NCBI GenBank assembly: GCA_002482645.1
Contig: DLGJ01000001.1
Location: 62,201 to 126,200, forward strand
DNA: 64,000 bases
Source: Hyphomicrobiaceae bacterium UBA7697
GTDB taxonomy: Bacteria > Pseudomonadota > Alphaproteobacteria > Rhizobiales > Methyloligellaceae
Reading direction: 5' to 3'
Shown: one piece after another, positions 60,137 to 64,000 of the stretch
Layout: each line of letters begins with the position of its first letter
Numbering within the stretch: the first letter of the stretch is position 1
Notes under the pieces: generated by a model
What the model was told of the DNA's origin: nothing
Seen by the model: the letters and a program-made list of their open reading frames with translations, nothing else
Database searches by the model: none
Made by a program: the position numbers and the translations under genes

Positions 60137-60179
60137 GGAATGCCACAACAGCCCTTCGCGGCGGCGGGGCCCTACAACA

Positions 60180-61655
60180 TTAACTGACCGGTATGGCGAC
60201 GAAGCGGAGTTCGCCATCGGCGTCGGCGAGCAGGAACAGGACACGGGGCCGCCCCGACTTCCTGACCGCGCGCAGCCGGGCGACGACTTCTTCCGGCTTT
60301 CGCACGGCTTCCTGTGTGACCTCGACGATCACGTCTCCGGCATTGATGTGCTTCTTGGCGGCGGGGCTGTCCGGTTTCACGTCCGTGACCACAACCCCTT
60401 CGACCTTGCCGCTGATGCGGAACTTGTCGCGCAGTTGGTGGGTCAGCGGCGCGATCGTCAGCCCGAGAAGATCGTCGGTCTCCGGCCGTGCACCCTCTTG
60501 GGGCTCGGCGATGTCATCGTCCTCTTCGGGCAGCCTGCCAAGCGTCACGGTGACATCGACGGCCTTTCCACCGCGAAGGACCTTGAGCAGAACGTCCTTT
60601 CCAACCGTGCCGCCCGCGACGGCGCGCGGCAGGTCGCGCATGGTCCGAATGCTTTGCCCGTCGAAACCGAGGATGACGTCCCTCGGCTTGATCCCGCCTG
60701 CGGCGGCCGGACCGTCCGGCGTCACCGACGCGACGAGCGCGCCGCGCGGCGCATCCAGCCCAAGGGCCGGCGCCATTTCTTCGGTAACGTTTTGGACATG
60801 CACGCCGAGCCATCCCCGCCGCGTCTCGCCATACTCCTTGAGCTGGTCGAGAACCTTGACCGCCGTGTCGGACGGGACCGCGAACCCGATCCCGATCGAG
60901 CCGCCGGTCGGCGAGATGATGGCGGTGTTCACGCCGACGACCTCGCCCTCCATGTTGAACAAGGGTCCGCCGGAATTGCCCCGGTTGATGGCCGCGTCGG
61001 TTTGGATGAAGTCGTCGTAGGGGCCGGCGTTGATGTCGCGTTTGGTGGCCGAAACGACGCCGACCGTCACGCTTCCGCCCAGCCCGAAGGGATTGCCGAT
61101 CGCCATGACCCAGTCGCCGACGCGCAGCGCCGACGAGTCGCCGAACGAAATGGACTTAAGGGGTCGGCTCGGTTCGACCTTCAGCAGGGCGAGATCGGTC
61201 TTCGGATCGTGGCCAAGGATTTTGGTTACCTTGAGCTTCGAACCGTCGTTGAAGTTCACGATGATCTCGTCCGCTCCCTCGATCACGTGATTGTTCGTGA
61301 CGATCAGTCCCGACGGATCGATAACGAAACCCGACCCGAGCGAACTCACCTTTCGCAGCATGCCGTCCGGGCCTTCCTCGTCGAAGAAGTCGTCGAAAAA
61401 CTCCTCGAAGGGAGACCCTTTCGGTCCCTTGCGAATAGGTGCCCCATCGTCGGGACCTTTCAGGGTTTGGGTCGTTGAAATGTTGACGACCGCGTCCTGC
61501 AGCCCCTCGGCGATATCGGCCACGGAGGCAGGCCCCCGCGCCAGGCCCGGCACCGCCACGAGCAGCGCTGCGCCATAAAGCCCCACGGCGGCGGCGGCGG
61601 CGGCGAAAACGCGTGGAAGGCAACGAGCCCAGCCCTGGCCAGATCGTCCAGACAT
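60180..61655 (-). CDS. Do-family (DegP/HtrA) periplasmic serine protease
   Basis: 491 residues: N-terminal signal/anchor helix (FAAAAAAVGLYGAALLVAV), a trypsin-like domain with the triad His123 (VTNNHVIEG), Asp154 (KTDLALLK) and Ser228 (NRGNSGGPL), and two PDZ domains (about 285-375 and 400-490). An acidic Phe-rich Q-linker region (FEEFFDDFFDEEG, 83-95) precedes the protease core, as in DegP. It degrades or refolds misfolded envelope proteins. Near hflKC on the same strand, an arrangement common in alphaproteobacteria. Confidence 0.94.
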   Translation of the reverse strand: MSGRSGQGWARCLPRVFAAAAAAVGLYGAALLVAVPGLARGPASVADIAEGLQDAVVNISTTQTLKGPDDGAPIRKGPKGSPFEEFFDDFFDEEGPDGMLRKVSSLGSGFVIDPSGLIVTNNHVIEGADEIIVNFNDGSKLKVTKILGHDPKTDLALLKVEPSRPLKSISFGDSSALRVGDWVMAIGNPFGLGGSVTVGVVSATKRDINAGPYDDFIQTDAAINRGNSGGPLFNMEGEVVGVNTAIISPTGGSIGIGFAVPSDTAVKVLDQLKEYGETRRGWLGVHVQNVTEEMAPALGLDAPRGALVASVTPDGPAAAGGIKPRDVILGFDGQSIRTMRDLPRAVAGGTVGKDVLLKVLRGGKAVDVTVTLGRLPEEDDDIAEPQEGARPETDDLLGLTIAPLTHQLRDKFRISGKVEGVVVTDVKPDSPAAKKHINAGDVIVEVTQEAVRKPEEVVARLRAVRKSGRPRVLFLLADADGELRFVAIPVS

Positions 61656-61800
61656 CGTTCCACGCTCTCCAGTTATTGCGGCCAGCCGCTTCGCGGCGCG
61701 GCAGACACTTTACCGAACAAGGCACGCGAAGCGGAAGCAGGCTTTCGGACCGAAGCGCCGATCTCAACGAAGATCCGGTACGGTCGCGTTCCGGTCACCA

Positions 61801-61986
61801 TCAGCCCCGCACAATCCAGACGATGAGCACGCCGGCAGCCACGGCGGCGGTTCCCACCAGCCGCAACGACGACTCCGGGGTTTCCGAAGCGGCTTCCAAA
61901 AGCCGACGCCCGATCTGGGGAGCGAGGGCCCAAATCAGGCCCTCGATCACCAAGACGAGGCCAATGGCGACACCGAGGTCGTCCAT
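61801..61986 (-). CDS. DUF2065 family small membrane protein
   Basis: 61 residues with two hydrophobic helices (VAIGLVLVIEGLIWALAP and VGTAAVAAGVLIVWIV) separated by a short polar loop. DUF2065 (YjeT-like) proteins are regularly encoded next to hflC, as here (15 bp downstream). Function unknown; an accessory role with the HflKC complex is an inference from that neighbourhood. Confidence 0.85.
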   Translation of the reverse strand: MDDLGVAIGLVLVIEGLIWALAPQIGRRLLEAASETPESSLRLVGTAAVAAGVLIVWIVRG

Positions 61987-62001
61987 GCCTGCGTCTGCCG
62001 C

Positions 62002-62991
62002 CTAAGGCGTGGCCGGCGCAGGTTCGGGAGTTCCGGCCTCACGAACCGAACTCGTATCCTCGGCGGGAGGCTGCGCGCGGGCGCCCCTGTCGCCCTTCGC
62101 CCGGCTCGACGATGGGCCGTTGGTGGCGCCGGCCGAGTCGTTGAAATATTGGAAGAACTGAGAGTCCGGGCTCAGCAGCATCCGTGTGTCGGTCGACTTC
62201 AACGCACCCTCATAGGCCTGCATCGAGCGGTAGAAGGAGAAGAAATCGGGGTCTTTGCCGAACGCCTCGGCAAAGACACGGTTCTTCTCCGCATCGCCCG
62301 TACCGCGAATGCGCTCCGACTCACCGGTCGCGTCGGCCTTCACCACGGTGACCTGGCGATCGGCATTGGCGCGGATCCGGCGAGAGGCCTCCTCACCCTC
62401 GGCGCGAATTTCCGCGGCCTCGCGCTGACGCTCGGTCTGCATCCGGCGGAAAATGGCGAGGCTGTTCGCCTCCGGCAGATCCGCCCGCTTGATGCGGACA
62501 TCGACCACCGTGATGCCGAGAGCCTTGGAATTTTCGTTCATTTGACCGGTGATTTTGCGCATGAGCTCGTTGCGGTCGTCCCGGACGACGGCTTCGAAAC
62601 TCGCCGCGCCGAGCACGCGCCGGAGCGCGGCTTCGAGATAGTTGCTGAGCTGCGTGCGTGCATTGTACTCGTTACTCACGGCTTGGTAGAAGAGCAGCGG
62701 GTTGGCAATCCGCCACCGCGCGAAGGCATCGACCACGAGCCGCTTCTGATCGGCCGCGATGACTTCCTGCGGCGCGGAATCGAGATCCAGCAACCGCTTG
62801 TCGAAAAAGACCGCGTTCTGGATGAACGGGATCTTGTAGTTCAGTCCCGGTTTCGTGATGAGCCGCTTCGGCTTACCGAATTCCAGAACGAGCGCCTGCT
62901 GCGTCTGGTGGACCGTGAACAGCGTCAGATACGCGCCGACCGCGAGAATGCCGATCAGCAGCAGGATGAGCGTCAGGGCTGCCCTTTTCAT
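62002..62991 (-). CDS. hflC: FtsH protease modulator HflC
   Basis: 329 residues: one N-terminal membrane helix (LILLLIGILAVGAYLTLF), an SPFH/band-7 domain (about 25-230, LVLEFGKPKRLITKPGLNYKIPF, DARGRW-like VDAFARWRIANPLLFY), a long helix rich in Arg/Glu, and a Pro/Ala/Ser-rich tail. It forms the periplasmic HflKC cage around FtsH. Its ATG overlaps the hflK stop (TAATG). Confidence 0.95.
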   Translation of the reverse strand: MKRAALTLILLLIGILAVGAYLTLFTVHQTQQALVLEFGKPKRLITKPGLNYKIPFIQNAVFFDKRLLDLDSAPQEVIAADQKRLVVDAFARWRIANPLLFYQAVSNEYNARTQLSNYLEAALRRVLGAASFEAVVRDDRNELMRKITGQMNENSKALGITVVDVRIKRADLPEANSLAIFRRMQTERQREAAEIRAEGEEASRRIRANADRQVTVVKADATGESERIRGTGDAEKNRVFAEAFGKDPDFFSFYRSMQAYEGALKSTDTRMLLSPDSQFFQYFNDSAGATNGPSSSRAKGDRGARAQPPAEDTSSVREAGTPEPAPATP

Positions 62992-64000
62992 TATTGCTGC
63001 CCTCCGTTCTGGACCGAAGGTGCGGACGAAGACGGCGTGGACGGGGCCGGCGCCCTCTTCTGCAGCTCCGAAAGGGGCAGATACGGCACCACGCCGCCAT
63101 CCCTGTCGACGATGATCTTGTCGGCGTTGGACAGCACGTCCTGCATCGTATCGATGAAAATGCGTTTCCGGGTCACGTCCGGCGCCTTTTGGTATTCCAG
63201 AAGAACCTTCTCGAAACGCGCGGCTTCACCCTTGGCCTCCGCGATCACGCGGTCGCGATAGCCTTGGGCGCTTTGGAGAATGCGCTCGGCTTCACCGCGC
63301 GCTTCCGGAACGACGCGATTGGCATAGGCTTGCGCTTCGTTCTGCAAACGCTCCTGGTCCGCGCGCGCCGCCTGCACGTCGCGGAACGCGTCGATCACCT
63401 GAGCCGGCGGGTCGACCTTCTGAAGCTGTACTTCGACGATCTCGATACCGGCCTGATAACCGTCCAGCGTGCGCTGAATGAGGTGCTGGACCTTGCCCTC
63501 GGTCTCGGCACGGGCCGCGGTCAGGATCGGCTCGATGTCGCTCTGGCCGACGATCTCGCGCATGGCGCTTTCGGAGACATCCTTCACCGTGCCTTGGGGG
63601 TTCTGGATGTTGAACAGATAGTCCGGCGCGTTGTTGATCTTCCAAACGACGACGAAGTCGATATCGACGATGTTCTCGTCACCGGTGAGCATCAGGCTCT
63701 CCTCGGGCACATCCCGCACCGAAATGCCGCTGCCTTGCGCCGCTCCCCGGTGACCGATCTCGATCCGGTTGAGGCGGGTGAACTTCGGCAGTTCGACCTC
63801 TTCGATCGGATAGGGCAGCCGCAGATGCAGGCCCGGCTGGAGCTGGCGCACATACTCGCCGAACCGCAGGACGATGCCGACTTCATCGGTATTGACCCGA
63901 ACGGTGAAGGCGAAAATACCCGCGATGACCACCGCGCCTAGGGCCACCAGGGCCGTGATCCATTTTCCACCGCCGCCAGGCATGGCCTGACGCAGCCGGT
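62991..64000 (-). CDS. hflK: FtsH protease modulator HflK (5' end beyond the window)
   Basis: SPFH-domain partner of HflC. The visible part has the membrane helix (WITALVALGAVVIAGIFAF), the SPFH domain (VGIVLRFGEYVRQLQPGLHLRLPYPIEEVE) and a long coiled helix (ARADQERLQNEAQAYANRVVPEARGEAERI). A Met at 63983 is not the real start: upstream codons up to the edge read RLRQA, which matches the usual Gly-rich HflK N-terminus that continues outside. The C-terminal tail is Pro/Ser-rich. Confidence 0.95.
   Translation of the reverse strand, partial: RLRQAMPGGGGKWITALVALGAVVIAGIFAFTVRVNTDEVGIVLRFGEYVRQLQPGLHLRLPYPIEEVELPKFTRLNRIEIGHRGAAQGSGISVRDVPEESLMLTGDENIVDIDFVVVWKINNAPDYLFNIQNPQGTVKDVSESAMREIVGQSDIEPILTAARAETEGKVQHLIQRTLDGYQAGIEIVEVQLQKVDPPAQVIDAFRDVQAARADQERLQNEAQAYANRVVPEARGEAERILQSAQGYRDRVIAEAKGEAARFEKVLLEYQKAPDVTRKRIFIDTMQDVLSNADKIIVDRDGGVVPYLPLSELQKRAPAPSTPSSSAPSVQNGGQQ

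Overview
The window is GC-rich, densely coding DNA from an alphaproteobacterium, most likely of the order Hyphomicrobiales (Rhizobiales). Supporting signs are a STAS-MlaE fusion, overlapping TGATG/ATGA operon junctions, an ilvBN-ilvC block, an mreBCD-mrdA-rodA block and CTTGA-N17 style promoters. A SoxYZ-like carrier of the quinoprotein-dehydrogenase type and a phosphoribulokinase gene cluster suggest a methylotroph or facultative autotroph. A Methyloceanibacter/Hyphomicrobium-like organism is my inference, not something proved by the sequence.

Layout. 1-2.0 kb: end of an Mla-type lipid ABC transporter operon (mlaE, mlaF, first codons of mlaD). 2.1-5.4 kb: a dipeptide epimerase, an MFS transporter and a CheZ-like protein with an altered active-site motif. 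5.4-5.8 kb: two tandem, diverged copies of what look like small RNA genes carrying three CCCCC motifs each. 5.8-10.1 kb: GT4 glycosyltransferase plus LpxH-like phosphoesterase, a fructosamine-kinase-like gene, a structured non-coding stretch and a FAH-family gene. 10.1-19.6 kb: a minus-strand run glpX-prk-tkt-gap-pgk-rpe-gph-ccdA-thiD, that is, the regenerative part of the Calvin cycle without RuBisCO or aldolase in this window. 19.6-24.5 kb: two permeases and a binding protein of a peptide-type ABC importer, without ATPases and with two unrelated small genes inserted. 24.7-30.3 kb: a complete biotin cluster (bioD-bioA, then bioF-esterase-bioC on the other strand, and divergent bioB). 30.3-35.0 kb: D-amino acid aminotransferase, two small exported or membrane proteins, the SoxYZ-like carrier and an extended CoA transferase.

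35.3-40.2 kb is a visibly AT-richer accessory segment: a glycosyltransferase/FkbM methyltransferase fusion with a 42-bp repeat coiled coil, an exported Gly/Ser/Asn-rich protein, a DUF1353 phage-type protein, a small membrane protein and the remains of a tyrosine integrase 23 bp from the 3' end of a tRNA-Lys(CTT). This is the layout of a decayed tRNA-inserted island.

40.3-46.1 kb: the rod-shape operon mreB-mreC-mreD-mrdA-rodA. 46.4-48.2 kb: leuA preceded by a leucine-rich leader peptide and mutually exclusive RNA pairings, a probable attenuator. 48.5-53.2 kb: a large SLC13-type transporter, an L,D-transpeptidase and two small genes. 53.4-56.9 kb: ilvB-ilvN-ilvC with a recognisable promoter. 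57.3-64.0 kb: Kup potassium transporter, miaA, a Do-family protease, a DUF2065 protein and hflC-hflK (hflK runs off the right edge).

The strongest new-looking signals are the twin small RNA genes at 5.45-5.75 kb, the leuA leader/attenuator, the CheZ-like protein and the tRNA-Lys island. All calls come from reading the sequence; no database search was possible.
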